A program made the position numbers and the translations under genes. From Myxococcota bacterium (GTDB taxonomy: Bacteria > Myxococcota_A > UBA9160 > UBA4427), in the NCBI GenBank assembly GCA_028278345.1, contig JANQEL010000033.1, positions 1 to 43,581 of the forward strand: a stretch of DNA of 43,581 nucleotides, read 5' to 3'. Below are positions 32,050 through 40,585 of this stretch, piece after piece (the stretch's first letter is position 1; every line of letters starts with the position of its first letter). The notes beneath the pieces were generated by a model, which worked only from the letters and a program-made list of their open reading frames with translations, made no database searches and had not been told where the DNA came from.

Positions 32050-34572
32050 TTATAGCATGCTGACGGGATTGACGTCCAGCGAGGCGCGCACCGCGCGCGG
32101 CAGCCGTGTCATCGCTTGCGAGAGTTTTCGCGAGGCTGCGAGCACGCGCTCGCGATCACTCCCCTTGATGAGAATCTGATAGCGATAGCGACCGCGCAGC
32201 CTGGAGAGCGGTGCGGGGGCCGGGCCGAGCACTTCGTACTCGGGAGCGCGGTCGACGGGGGTGAGCTCGGTGTCGCTTTCGATCGGCACGGCGGCGGGCT
32301 TCGCCCCGATGCCCATCGCGAGCTTGCGCGCGGCTTCGAGGGTCTCGCCCTGGTCTTCCCCCGAGACGATCAACTGGGTCACGCGGCCGAAGGGCGGGTA
32401 GCTGAGCCCGCGGCGGAACTCGAGTTCGGTGGCGTAGAAGCGCTCGTAGTCGTGGGTGGCGACGGGGGCGATCGCGTAGTGGTCGGGCACGAAGCTCTGC
32501 AGGATGACGCGTCCGGGCTTGTCCGCACGGCCGGCACGCCCCGCCACCTGGGTGAGCAGTTGGAAGGTGCGCTCGGCCGAGCGGAAGTCGGGCATGTGGA
32601 GGCCCATGTCGGCGGCGATCACGCCGACGAGCTGCACGCCGGGGTAGTCGTGCCCCTTCGCGACCATCTGGGTGCCGATCAGGATGTCGGTGCTGCCACT
32701 CGAAATGCCGGCGAGGATCTCTGCCGTGGCGCCGCGCCGAACGGTGGTATCGCGATCGAGTCGCGAGATGCGCGCTTCGGGGATCAGCGTTCGAACTTCT
32801 TCTTCGAGGCGTTCGGTGCCGGTGCCGAGCAGGCTGCTCTCGGGGTGGCCACAGCCGCCGCACTTCTGCGGGGGCGGCTTGCTGTGATCGCAGTAGTGAC
32901 AGCGCAGCCGCCCCGCCTGGGCGTGGAACACCAGCGCCACCTCGCAGTGCGGACAGCGTTCGGCGAAGCCGCACTCGAAGCAGTAGATCTGCGTCGAGAA
33001 GCCGCGGCGATTCAGGAAGAGAATCGACTGGCCGCCGTTCTGAAGGGTCTCCTTGAGCGCGCGCCGCAGCGTGTGCGTGAGCGTCGTGCGCTGCCCCTTC
33101 GAAGTGACTTCGCGCTCGCGCTCGAGATCGACGATCTCGACCTTCGGCATGCCGAGCTTCCCGATGCGTTCGGCGAGCACGAGGCGTTCGACGTCGCCGC
33201 AATCCGCGGCGTAGCGGGTCTCGAGGGCCGGCGTCGCGGAGCCCAACACCAGCGGACAGCCGGCGGCCCGGGCGCGCCGGGTCGCGAGATCGTGGGCGGT
33301 GTAGCGAAAGCCTTCGTCGTTCTTGTAGGCGGAGTCGTGTTCCTCGTCGATCACGATCAGGCCGAGGTTGTCGAGGGGGGCGAAGAGCGCGCTGCGTGCG
33401 CCGACGGCAATGGGCGTATCGCCCTGGCGCAGGCGTTGCCATTGCTCGAGGCGCTCGCTCTGGTTGAGCCCGCTGTGGAGGACCGCAAGTTCGTCGCCGA
33501 ATCGCGCGCGCAGGCGCGCCACGATCTGGTGGGTGAGGGTGATCTCGGGCACGAGCAGGAGCGCCTGTTTGCCGGCGTCGAGCACTTCGCGCACCGCGCC
33601 CAGGTAGACCTCGGTCTTGCCGCTGCCTGTGACGCCGTGGAGCAGGAAGGTGGTGTGTTCGGCGCTGCGGATCGTGCCCGCGATCGCGTCGAGGGCCTTC
33701 GCTTGATCGCCTGTCAGTCGATGGGGTTCGTCGCGTGGCACCGCTGGGCCCAGCACATTGCGTGGCGCCGCCTTCGAGTCGAGCACGACGAAGCCACGCT
33801 TCTCGAGATTGCGCAGGTGCTCGGCCGCGCGGGGTTCGTCTTCGCGCAGCCTTGCGACGGCGACCTGGCCGGCGGCCGCCACCTGGCGCAGCAGTGCGGC
33901 CTGTTTCGGTGCACGGGAAAGCGCTCCTGCGCAGGTCGCTTCGACATCGAGTTCGGGGGCGACCCGGGCGACTCGTTCGCGACGTGCCTTCGCGCTCGGT
34001 CCGCGCTCGCCGATCGCGCGCACGAGCAGCCCGTCGCGTTCGAGGGTGGGGAGCAGGGTCTGGGCACGCGGCACGGCGCGCGCCAGCGCGGCCGGGGTCG
34101 CGGAACCGTCGCGCAGGCGTTCGAGGACGTCCTTCGCCGCCCCGCGCACGGCCCCGGTTTCGAGGGCGCGTCGCCCCTTCTCCGACATCGCGAATTCGCG
34201 CACGGCGCGCGGCGCCGACCCCCGCGGCAGTGCCGCGGTGATCGCGATTCCCACCGGACACAGGATGTCGGCGGCCGCTTCGCGTAGCATGCGCAGCATC
34301 GCGGCCGAGAGCACGGGCTCGTCGTCGATCACCCCTTCGAGGGTCGAAAGGGTCTCGGGCGCCGAAGCATCGGCGTCGCTCGCAAGTTCACAGACGACAC
34401 CCGTTAGCGGTCGGCCGCCGAAGACGACCTGGACGCGATGCCCGGGTTGGGCGCGAGCCTCCTGCTCGACACCGACGCGATAATCGAAGAGCGAATCGAT
34501 CGGCACGGGCAGCGCCACGCGTGCGATGCCCGCGCTGGGCGCGGCGAAGAGCGACTCGGTCATTTCGGTCAT
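32050..34572 (-). CDS. priA: primosomal replication-restart helicase PriA
   Basis: An 840-residue PriA. The N-terminal DNA-binding domain begins with VALPVPIDSLFDYRV. The helicase has Walker A GVTGSGKTEVYL, a DEEH-type Walker B (VIDEEHDSAYK), GSATPALET and GRAGRADKPG. Two zinc sites are formed by eight cysteines in CFEC, CPHC, CHYC and CGGC. PriA loads DnaB at stalled forks. ATG 34572 was chosen among several close starts (34581, 34572, 34563). It heads a minus-strand run priA-def-fmt-rsmB-rpe with very short gaps, and diverges from the spermidine-synthase-like gene with 49 nt between starts. Confidence 0.97.
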   Translation of the reverse strand: MTEMTESLFAAPSAGIARVALPVPIDSLFDYRVGVEQEARAQPGHRVQVVFGGRPLTGVVCELASDADASAPETLSTLEGVIDDEPVLSAAMLRMLREAAADILCPVGIAITAALPRGSAPRAVREFAMSEKGRRALETGAVRGAAKDVLERLRDGSATPAALARAVPRAQTLLPTLERDGLLVRAIGERGPSAKARRERVARVAPELDVEATCAGALSRAPKQAALLRQVAAAGQVAVARLREDEPRAAEHLRNLEKRGFVVLDSKAAPRNVLGPAVPRDEPHRLTGDQAKALDAIAGTIRSAEHTTFLLHGVTGSGKTEVYLGAVREVLDAGKQALLLVPEITLTHQIVARLRARFGDELAVLHSGLNQSERLEQWQRLRQGDTPIAVGARSALFAPLDNLGLIVIDEEHDSAYKNDEGFRYTAHDLATRRARAAGCPLVLGSATPALETRYAADCGDVERLVLAERIGKLGMPKVEIVDLEREREVTSKGQRTTLTHTLRRALKETLQNGGQSILFLNRRGFSTQIYCFECGFAERCPHCEVALVFHAQAGRLRCHYCDHSKPPPQKCGGCGHPESSLLGTGTERLEEEVRTLIPEARISRLDRDTTVRRGATAEILAGISSGSTDILIGTQMVAKGHDYPGVQLVGVIAADMGLHMPDFRSAERTFQLLTQVAGRAGRADKPGRVILQSFVPDHYAIAPVATHDYERFYATELEFRRGLSYPPFGRVTQLIVSGEDQGETLEAARKLAMGIGAKPAAVPIESDTELTPVDRAPEYEVLGPAPAPLSRLRGRYRYQILIKGSDRERVLAASRKLSQAMTRLPRAVRASLDVNPVSML

Positions 34573-34621
34573 GACGGGCATTCTATGTTGGGCGGTGGGA
34601 AGTGAAAGGAGTCGGCACACA

Positions 34622-35344
34622 ATGACCGCGCGAAGGCGGAGGGCGGTGCGCGAGCGGACGCCCCGGGTCGAGGTGAAGAAGCAGGGGCAGGGCCTCGCCC
34701 TCGAGGTCGAGGGGACCTTTGCTTCCTTCTATCAACCCGGCAGCCCGGTCACGGGCTCGGTGTGGGATGCGATCGCGGCCCCCGTGCTCGCATTGCCCCC
34801 CGAGCGGCGCAAGGAGATCCTGATCCTCGGTGTGGCGGGCGGGAGTGCCGCGCGGGTGGTGCGCGCGATCGCCAAGGACGCCCACATCACCGGGGTCGAG
34901 CTCTCTCCCGAGGTGATCGAGGCCGCGCGCGAACACTTCGACCTCGACGCCCTCGATCTCGACCTGGTGATCGGCGACGCCCACGCCTATCTGCGCGAAA
35001 GCACGCAGCGCTTCGACCTGATCCTCGAAGACGTCTTCGTGGGCGTGGGTCGCTCGGTGCACAAACCCGAATGGCTTCCGGAGCCCGCCCACGAACTCGC
35101 GAAGGCGCTGCTGAAGCCAGGGGGACTCCTCGTGAGCAACACCCTCGACGAAGCGGAGGAGATCACGGCGGCGATGCGCCGACGCTTCCCGGGCGTCCTG
35201 CGGATCGAAGTCGAGGATTACGAGAACATCATCGTCGTGGGGGGGTCCGAGTCGCTCTCGGGCAGCGAGCTGCGCCGCGCGGTGGCGGGCGACCCGGTGC
35301 TCGGGCCGAGCCTCTCGGCGCTCTCGTTCCGCTCGGTGCGCTAG
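34622..35344 (+). CDS. spermidine synthase-like methyltransferase-fold protein
   Basis: A 240-residue Rossmann-fold protein. Motif I reads LILGVAGGSAARVVRAI and is followed by GVELSPEVIEAAREHF with an acidic residue for the ribose or aminopropyl donor, then VIGDAHAYL and DLILEDVFVG. This order matches the spermidine/spermine synthase family and its methyltransferase relatives. The Asp-rich catalytic loop of true spermidine synthases is here ILEDVFV, so aminopropyl transfer is uncertain. ATG 34622 has AAGGAG upstream. It ends 81 nt before the glutaredoxin fusion gene. Confidence 0.8.
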   Translation: MTARRRRAVRERTPRVEVKKQGQGLALEVEGTFASFYQPGSPVTGSVWDAIAAPVLALPPERRKEILILGVAGGSAARVVRAIAKDAHITGVELSPEVIEAAREHFDLDALDLDLVIGDAHAYLRESTQRFDLILEDVFVGVGRSVHKPEWLPEPAHELAKALLKPGGLLVSNTLDEAEEITAAMRRRFPGVLRIEVEDYENIIVVGGSESLSGSELRRAVAGDPVLGPSLSALSFRSVR

Positions 35345-35425
35345 TCGGCGCGACAACGGGGCGGTTCGCCACGATCGATGGCATAGTCCCGCCTCTTCAG
35401 CACGCGCCTCGAACGGAGATCCACC

Positions 35426-36034
35426 ATGGCATCCGAAGACCCCGTCCAGCAGGAAATCGACGAACTCGTCAAGAGCAACGACATCGTGCTCTTCATGAAG
35501 GGCAACCCGCAGATGCCGCAGTGCGGCTTCTCGGCCACCGTGGTGGGCATCCTCGAAGACGTGCTCGACGAGTATCACACCGTCGACGTGCTCTCCCGCC
35601 CCGAGATCCGCAGCGGGATCAAGGAGTACACCCAGTGGCCGACCGTGCCGCAGCTCTATGTGAAGGGCGAGTTCGTCGGCGGCTGCGACATCATCACCGA
35701 GATGGCGAACAGCGGTGAGCTCTACGACACCCTCGGCGTCGAACTGCCCGAGGTGAGCGAGCCCAGCATCACGATCACCGACTCGGCGCGGGACGTCTTC
35801 GCCGACGCGCCGTGCCCCGACGACCAGGGCATCCGCCTCACCATCAGCAAGCAGTACCAGTATCAGCTCGGCGTCGGCCCGATCAACGCGAACGACTTTC
35901 GCGTGAGCAGCAATGGCATCACGCTCACGATCGACCGCATGAGTGCGACCCGCGCCGATGGCCTCACCGTCGACTTCGAAAACGCCGGCGGGCAGAGCGG
36001 GTTCCGGATCAACAATCCGAACGAGCCGCGCTGA
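35426..36034 (+). CDS. Grx4-type monothiol glutaredoxin fused to an IscA-like domain
   Basis: A 202-residue two-domain protein. Residues 1-105 form a monothiol glutaredoxin with the CGFS active site (Cys33-Ser36), [17 protein letters not shown] and GCDII, the family that carries [2Fe-2S] clusters with glutathione. Residues about 112-202 resemble the A-type (IscA/HesB) fold: [30 protein letters not shown], and [22 protein letters not shown]. The protein stops right after the IscA-like FxNPN segment, where IscA has its CxC cluster ligands, so the second domain lacks the canonical cysteines. It is probably an iron-sulfur carrier or adaptor. Confidence 0.85.
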   Translation: MASEDPVQQEIDELVKSNDIVLFMKGNPQMPQCGFSATVVGILEDVLDEYHTVDVLSRPEIRSGIKEYTQWPTVPQLYVKGEFVGGCDIITEMANSGELYDTLGVELPEVSEPSITITDSARDVFADAPCPDDQGIRLTISKQYQYQLGVGPINANDFRVSSNGITLTIDRMSATRADGLTVDFENAGGQSGFRINNPNEPR

Positions 36035-36055
36035 TCCGCGGCGAACGCGCGGGTC

Positions 36056-36877
36056 TCAAGCTTCCTCGAGATCGAGGAAGTTCGTGATCAGCTGATTGAA
36101 GCGCTCGGCGGACTCGACCATGGCGAGGTGCGCACCGTATTGCAGCACGACGAGGCGCGAGTTGCGGATGTGGTCGTCGAGTTCGCGGTGAAGGGTGGGG
36201 GGCGTCAGGCGATCGTGTCGGCCGCACACGATCAGCGTCGGATGATCGATCTCGCCCAGGTGCGGGAGCGTGTCATGGGAGAGACAGGCTTCGCATTGCC
36301 GCACGAAGAGATCGTGTGAGACCGGAGAGCCTTCCTCTTCGAAGAACTTGAGCATCGCCTCGATCAGTTCGGTCTGCTCGAGGGTGCGGTCTTCGAGGGT
36401 CCAGGCCAGGCGCGTGCGCAGCAGGATGCTCTGGGAGATGCCCGCGCGGGCGAGGTCGGCCCAGTCTTCCAGGATCAGCCGGCGCTTCGCATCCGGGCGG
36501 GCATAGGTGCCGAGCAGGGCGAGGCGGCCGACGCGCTCGGGGTGGCGCAGGGCGAGTTCCTGGGCCGCCATGCCGCCCATGAAACTGCCGAGGACGTCGA
36601 CGCACTCGATCTCGAGGGCGTCGAGGAGAAGGGCGACATCGTCCGCGAGATCGGCAGTCGTGAAGGCGCCGCCGGGATCAGTGCTGCCCATCACGCCGCG
36701 ATGGTTCATCAGCAGCGTCGTTCGCTGCTGCGAGAACTCGGGCACCTGAAGGGGAAGCCAACCGCGACTCGAACCGCCGATGCCGTTCAACAGAAGAAGA
36801 GGGCGGGTGCCTGCGACGCGTGCGACCGGATGGCTTTCGTACTCGAAGGTGCGGCCCTGGATTTCGATGGTCGGCAT
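36056..36877 (-). CDS. alpha/beta-hydrolase-fold protein lacking the nucleophile
   Basis: A 273-residue alpha/beta-hydrolase. The fold is clear: RPLLLLNGIGGSSRGW (oxyanion region), NHRGVMGSTDP, DVLGSFMGGMAAQEL (nucleophile elbow), and VCGRHDRLTPP and QYGAHLAMVE for the acid and base (Asp222, His250). The elbow normally reads GxSxGG; here it is Gly97-Ser98-Phe99-Met100-Gly101, so the nucleophile position is Phe99. Ser98 is one place early. The enzyme may be catalytically altered or a binding protein. ATG 36877 matches the family start. It converges on the glutaredoxin gene with 21 nt between stops. Confidence 0.88.
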   Translation of the reverse strand: MPTIEIQGRTFEYESHPVARVAGTRPLLLLNGIGGSSRGWLPLQVPEFSQQRTTLLMNHRGVMGSTDPGGAFTTADLADDVALLLDALEIECVDVLGSFMGGMAAQELALRHPERVGRLALLGTYARPDAKRRLILEDWADLARAGISQSILLRTRLAWTLEDRTLEQTELIEAMLKFFEEEGSPVSHDLFVRQCEACLSHDTLPHLGEIDHPTLIVCGRHDRLTPPTLHRELDDHIRNSRLVVLQYGAHLAMVESAERFNQLITNFLDLEEA

Positions 36878-37013
36878 GGGCGGAAGTCTAGCGCGATCGG
36901 CCGAGTCGGAACCAGGCGGTCCCATTCGCGCTCGCGCGCCCGCTGCAGGCCTCGATGGTCCGGTTCCATCGCGAGCCATTGAGCCATCTTGTCCAGTTCG
37001 TGTACTTGCGTAC

Positions 37014-37275
37014 TCATCCACGCGCTCGCTTGCTCTCACTCATGTGTGTCACCACCCGGACCGAAAGTCGAGTCGTTCGTTGATCACGAAGGGCTGCATC
37101 AACGCGCTCGAAGACCTCTTCGAATGTCCGGACGGGCTCACCTGCGACGAGCTCGACGACACGGTGCACATCGGATGTCGATCGCGCGTCGCTCGACGAA
37201 GAGCTGCTCTGCGGTCTCCACGATTCGCTCGAAAGTGAGTTCGCTTCGATTCTGCTTGGGTGCCCGGTGCCGCAT
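37014..37275 (-). pseudogene. TetR-family regulator remnant
   Basis: From ATG 37275 the minus strand reads MRHRAPKQNRSELTFERIVE followed by TAEQLFVERRAIDI, the first helix of a TetR DNA-binding domain, then runs out of frame to an early stop. A second frame continues the gene-like sequence (VHRVVELVAGEPVRTFEEVF, then ERVDAALRDQ) down to a stop at 37014. The rest of the helix-turn-helix and most of the ligand domain are missing. This fits an internal deletion plus frameshift. A 14-bp palindrome sits 9 nt upstream. Confidence 0.65.
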
Positions 37276-37283
37276 CGAACCCT

Positions 37284-37297
37284 CCATCCGCGGATGG
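37284..37297. promoter_or_regulatory. 14-bp palindrome upstream of the TetR remnant
   Basis: CCATCCGCGGATGG is a perfect palindrome just upstream of the remnant's ATG. TetR regulators commonly bind such sites to control themselves and a divergent gene; here that gene would be the exported methyltransferase at 37433. Confidence 0.45.
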
Positions 37298-37432
37298 TGC
37301 CATCGCCGGGGGGCTGTCGTGCATATCGTGTGAGGTGCGGAGCGAGATGGGTCGGCGAATGGGACCACAATGTCCACTTTCGTCGTTTCGTACTTGCTGC
37401 AACCATTGCCTCCCGACCCACGGAGCAGTGAG

Positions 37433-38374
37433 ATGAAGTCGAAGCGCGCGAGTGCATGGTTCCTCTGCATGGTCTTGACGGTGGCGACGTCGGCGACCGC
37501 GCAGGAAGCGGAGGCCCCGAAGCCGGATCCCAACCGCTACAAGCACGACTACGACATGGGAGCCGACTGGTTCTGGCCCGCGATCGAAGACTGGAAGCGC
37601 GAACTCTTCCACCTCGTCGGGAAACCGAACCTCAGCTACCTCGAGATCGGCCCCTTCGAGGGGCGCTCGTTCTTCTGGGTGATGGACAACATCCTCACCC
37701 ACCCGACCACGAAGGCGACCGCCATCGACGTCTTCGAGACCGGCACCTCGAAGTACTACATCAGCGATTTCGAACGCCGCTTCCGCAAGAACGCCAAGAT
37801 CTCGGGTCGCAACGACGACATCACGATCATCAAAGGCTACTCGCAGATCGAGTTGCGCTCTCTCGAGCTCGACTCCTTCGATCTCATCTACATCGACGGC
37901 TCACACGCGACGGGTGACGTGCTGGCCGATCTCGTCCTGAGTTGGGGGCTACTCAAGCAGGGAGGCATCATGATCATGGACGACTTCGGCTGGCATGCCG
38001 AGTGGCACTTCGATCTGCGCCCGGCCTTCGCAATCAACGCCTTCATCTCCGCCAACAACAACGAGATCGAGATCCTCCACAAGGAGCGCGGCAGCAATCA
38101 GGTCTTCCTGCGCAAGAAGCCGAACCTCTGCCTCCAGGTGCACTACGAGGGCTGCAGCACCCTCGGCGGCTACCTCTACGACTGGCGCGAGCCGCGCGCC
38201 CTCTATCGCGCCAGCGACATGCAGAGGGTCGAACTCAGCGCGCAGGAGAAGAAGGTCGTCGAATCGATCCTCCGCACGCGAAAGATGGGAAGGATCGAAT
38301 TCGCGATCGACGACCAGCTGCGACGCCGGAAGGACTTCCAAGCCCTCAACCGAAAGCTCGGCCTCGGGCTCTAG
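37433..38374 (+). CDS. putative exported SAM-dependent methyltransferase
   Basis: A 313-residue protein with a Sec signal peptide (MKSKRASAWFLCMVLTVATS, cleavage probably after ATAQ) followed by a class I methyltransferase fold of the Methyltransf_24 type: SYLEIGPFEGRSFFWV (motif I), ATAIDVF (motif II with Asp), ITIIKGYSQIEL, and FDLIYIDGSHATGDVLADL (catalytic region). Export is unusual because SAM is cytoplasmic. An alternative is that the N-terminal segment is an uncleaved anchor. ATG 37433 has GGAGCAG upstream; the longer open frame from 37370 is less likely. It diverges from the TetR remnant and converges on the nitronate monooxygenase gene. Confidence 0.75.
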   Translation: MKSKRASAWFLCMVLTVATSATAQEAEAPKPDPNRYKHDYDMGADWFWPAIEDWKRELFHLVGKPNLSYLEIGPFEGRSFFWVMDNILTHPTTKATAIDVFETGTSKYYISDFERRFRKNAKISGRNDDITIIKGYSQIELRSLELDSFDLIYIDGSHATGDVLADLVLSWGLLKQGGIMIMDDFGWHAEWHFDLRPAFAINAFISANNNEIEILHKERGSNQVFLRKKPNLCLQVHYEGCSTLGGYLYDWREPRALYRASDMQRVELSAQEKKVVESILRTRKMGRIEFAIDDQLRRRKDFQALNRKLGLGL

Positions 38375-38394
38375 TCATCGTCTCTTCTTGCGAC

Positions 38395-39510
38395 TCAATC
38401 GTCGTCTTCGTCGCCGTAGATTTCTTCGAAGACCTCGAAGGCCTCTTCGGCCATGTCCATCACGATCTGGCGAGCGGGGAGCATCGACTCGACGAAGTCG
38501 ACGCCCTGGCCGGCGGCCTCGGTCATGAAGTTGTCGAGGTTGTGGTCGAAGGCGGAGGCCTTGATGTCGGCGAAGAGCAGGATCTGATACGGCGCAGGCG
38601 CCGGCTTCGGAGCGTCGGGGCGCGCCCACTCCCGATGCCACTCGCTCTTGAGCGTGCGCATGGTGAAGCCGGAGATGCAGTCGCTGTGCTCGGTATCCGT
38701 CGCCTTGGCGGCGAGGAGCTTCTCCTTGAGGGTCATGTGTACGTCGGATTCGCGGCTCGCGAGCCAGACGGTTCCAGTCCACACGCCCGCGGCACCGAGC
38801 GCCAATGCACCCGCGAGGTGACGACCCGTCGTGATGCCACCGCCCGCGATCACGGGCACGCCCTTGTCGCGCGCGATCTCGACGACCTGCGGGACGATCG
38901 AGAAGGTGCCGATCTTTCCCGTATGGCCGGCGGCGTCGTAACCCTGGGCGATGATGCCGTCGACGCCGGCGTCGATCTCGGCTTTGGCCTGTCGCGGCTT
39001 GCCGACCAGCCCCCAGACCAGGATGCCCTGCTCGTGGGCGCGCTTCAGGACGAAGTCGGGGTTGCCGAGCCCGGAAGCGAGCACCGGCACCTTGTTCTCG
39101 AGCACTACCTCGAGCTGCTTTTGGGGCGTCTCCTTGTTGAGCCAGCCCAGGTTCCAGTCGACCGGAGTGTTGCGCCACTTCGGGATGTTGTGGCGCTTCT
39201 TCATCTCCTCGACGAAGTCGAACTGCTCCTTCGGGATCTGCGAGCGCAGGGTGTCGATGTCCCCGGAGGCGGGCACCGAAGCGGGGAAGACGAGGTCCAC
39301 GCCGAAGGGCTTGTCGCCGATCTTCTCGCGCATCCAGCGGATGTTGAGATCAATTTCATCGGGGTCGTGCTGGGTCTGGCCGAGCACTGCGAAGCCGCCG
39401 GCGTTGATCACGGCCGCGGCGACGTCCTTGCAGTGCGTGAATGCGATGATCGGGTACTCGATCCCGAGTTGATCACAGAGTTGCGTATGAAGCGGATTCT
39501 TGCGTCCCAC
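38395..39510 (-). CDS. nitronate monooxygenase / 2-nitropropane dioxygenase-like protein
   Basis: A 371-residue FMN-dependent TIM-barrel protein of the nitronate monooxygenase/IMP-dehydrogenase-like class. Visible FMN-binding parts: GGFAVLGQTQ near the N terminus, IIAQGYDAAGHTGKIGT, PVIAGGGITTGRHLAGALALGA and GVWTGTVWLAS. Family members oxidise alkyl nitronates with O2; others are enoyl reductases or have unknown roles. The C-terminal end is very acidic (YGDEDDD). GTG 39510 is preceded by AGGAGAGAG at good spacing, which settles the start. The gene diverges from the catabolic-type operon at 39667. Confidence 0.9.
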   Translation of the reverse strand: MGRKNPLHTQLCDQLGIEYPIIAFTHCKDVAAAVINAGGFAVLGQTQHDPDEIDLNIRWMREKIGDKPFGVDLVFPASVPASGDIDTLRSQIPKEQFDFVEEMKKRHNIPKWRNTPVDWNLGWLNKETPQKQLEVVLENKVPVLASGLGNPDFVLKRAHEQGILVWGLVGKPRQAKAEIDAGVDGIIAQGYDAAGHTGKIGTFSIVPQVVEIARDKGVPVIAGGGITTGRHLAGALALGAAGVWTGTVWLASRESDVHMTLKEKLLAAKATDTEHSDCISGFTMRTLKSEWHREWARPDAPKPAPAPYQILLFADIKASAFDHNLDNFMTEAAGQGVDFVESMLPARQIVMDMAEEAFEVFEEIYGDEDDD

Positions 39511-39595
39511 GGACTCTCTCCTCTTGACCTTCCAACCGTCCCGCCCGGATGATTCGGCGGGCCGCGAGAGTAACCGACGCGGAACCCGGTATCAT

Positions 39596-39610
39596 GCGAG
39601 CGGCGCTCGC
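39596..39610. promoter_or_regulatory. 15-bp inverted repeat in a divergent promoter region
   Basis: GCGAGC-GGC-GCTCGC is a perfect inverted repeat between the nitronate monooxygenase start (39510, minus) and the start at 39667 (plus). It could be an operator for the PadR regulator encoded downstream. PadR sites are often AT-rich dyads, so this remains weak. Confidence 0.3.
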
Positions 39611-39666
39611 CTCTGCGTTCCTTACCTGATTTTGTCTACCTGGTTTCTGCAAGTACCGGACGTTTC

Positions 39667-39978
39667 ATGGTTCCCGACGACGACATTCCCCGCGACATCG
39701 ACGGCGTACGCGGCGTCGAACCCGAATACGCGGGCAGGTTCGCCGAGTGCGACGGCGGCGGGCCCATCCACGGCGGAAAGTACTCCGGCCGGCAGGAGTT
39801 CAAGGGGACCCTCACCGGCGATTTCGTCGACATCGGCGACCCGCCGAGTCGCTGGTACCTGATGGTCGATCTCCAGGATCGTCCGGAGGGTTTCGAAGGC
39901 GAAGCCGTCTGGTGCCTCTCCGGCAATACCTTCCTCGGTGAAGACGGCCCTCGTCTACGGGGGTGTCCGGACGACTGA
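39667..39978 (+). CDS. hypothetical protein
   Basis: I do not recognise this 103-residue soluble protein. It is acidic and glycine-rich, with GGPIHGGKYSGRQEFKGTLT and SRWYLMVDLQDRPEGFEGEA, possibly a small beta-barrel, and two Cys near the end. Its TGA overlaps the ATG of the PadR gene (TGATG), which supports that it is translated and coupled. It heads the co-directional set running to the window end. The ribosome-binding site is weak. Confidence 0.6.
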   Translation: MVPDDDIPRDIDGVRGVEPEYAGRFAECDGGGPIHGGKYSGRQEFKGTLTGDFVDIGDPPSRWYLMVDLQDRPEGFEGEAVWCLSGNTFLGEDGPRLRGCPDD

Positions 39979-40562
39979 TGGCCAAGCTCAACTCCACCGC
40001 ATGCACGCTGCTCGGCTTCCTTCACGACCGCCCGATGACGGGTTGGGATCTGGCAGAAACCGTTCAGCTCACCATCGGCAACTTCTGGAACATGAGCCGC
40101 AGCCAGGTCTACCGCGAACTCAAGACCCTCGAAGCCGGCGGCTATGTGGTGGGCGGCGATCGCGGCGCCCGCGACAAGCGTCACTACACGATCACCGAAG
40201 ACGGTCGTGTCGCATTCAAGGATTGGATCTCGAAGGAACCGGGCCAGGAGATCGCCCGCTTCCCCATGCTGATCACGGTGTGGTTCGGCGATCACCTCGA
40301 CCAGGATGACCTCGGCTTTTCTCTCGGCATCCACTACCAGCGTCACAAGAAGAAGCTCGAGTTCATGCAGAACGTGATGGACGAAACCGACGACCAGAGC
40401 ACCCCGGCCGCCCGGGCCCTGCGCTTCGGCTACTTCTACGAAAAGGCGGTGGTCGACTGGTTCGAAACGCTTCCCTGGTTCGGAGGCGAAGAGTCGAGCG
40501 GTGACGAGCCGGGCGAGAAGCGTCCGAGCCAGCCCCGCAAGCCGTCCGACTTCAAGGCCTGA
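39978..40562 (+). CDS. PadR-family transcriptional regulator
   Basis: A 194-residue PadR regulator. The N-terminal winged helix-turn-helix (residues 1-75) shows ACTLLGFLHDRPMTGWDL, SRSQVYRELKTLEAGGYVVG and KRHYTITEDGRVAFKDW. The rest is the helical PadR C-terminal domain with a charged tail (GEKRPSQPRKPSDF). PadR proteins repress genes for phenolics and lipophilic compounds and release DNA on ligand binding. The start ATG 39978 overlaps the upstream stop. The SDR and P450 genes follow within 24 nt each, so the operon is likely self-controlled. Confidence 0.92.
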   Translation: MAKLNSTACTLLGFLHDRPMTGWDLAETVQLTIGNFWNMSRSQVYRELKTLEAGGYVVGGDRGARDKRHYTITEDGRVAFKDWISKEPGQEIARFPMLITVWFGDHLDQDDLGFSLGIHYQRHKKKLEFMQNVMDETDDQSTPAARALRFGYFYEKAVVDWFETLPWFGGEESSGDEPGEKRPSQPRKPSDFKA

Positions 40563-40585
40563 TTCACTGGGTCGGGGGTAGCCCG

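Noticed and set aside
32116..34287. 723-codon plus-strand frame opposite priA
   Set aside because: Low-complexity translation antisense to a complete PriA with helicase and zinc motifs.
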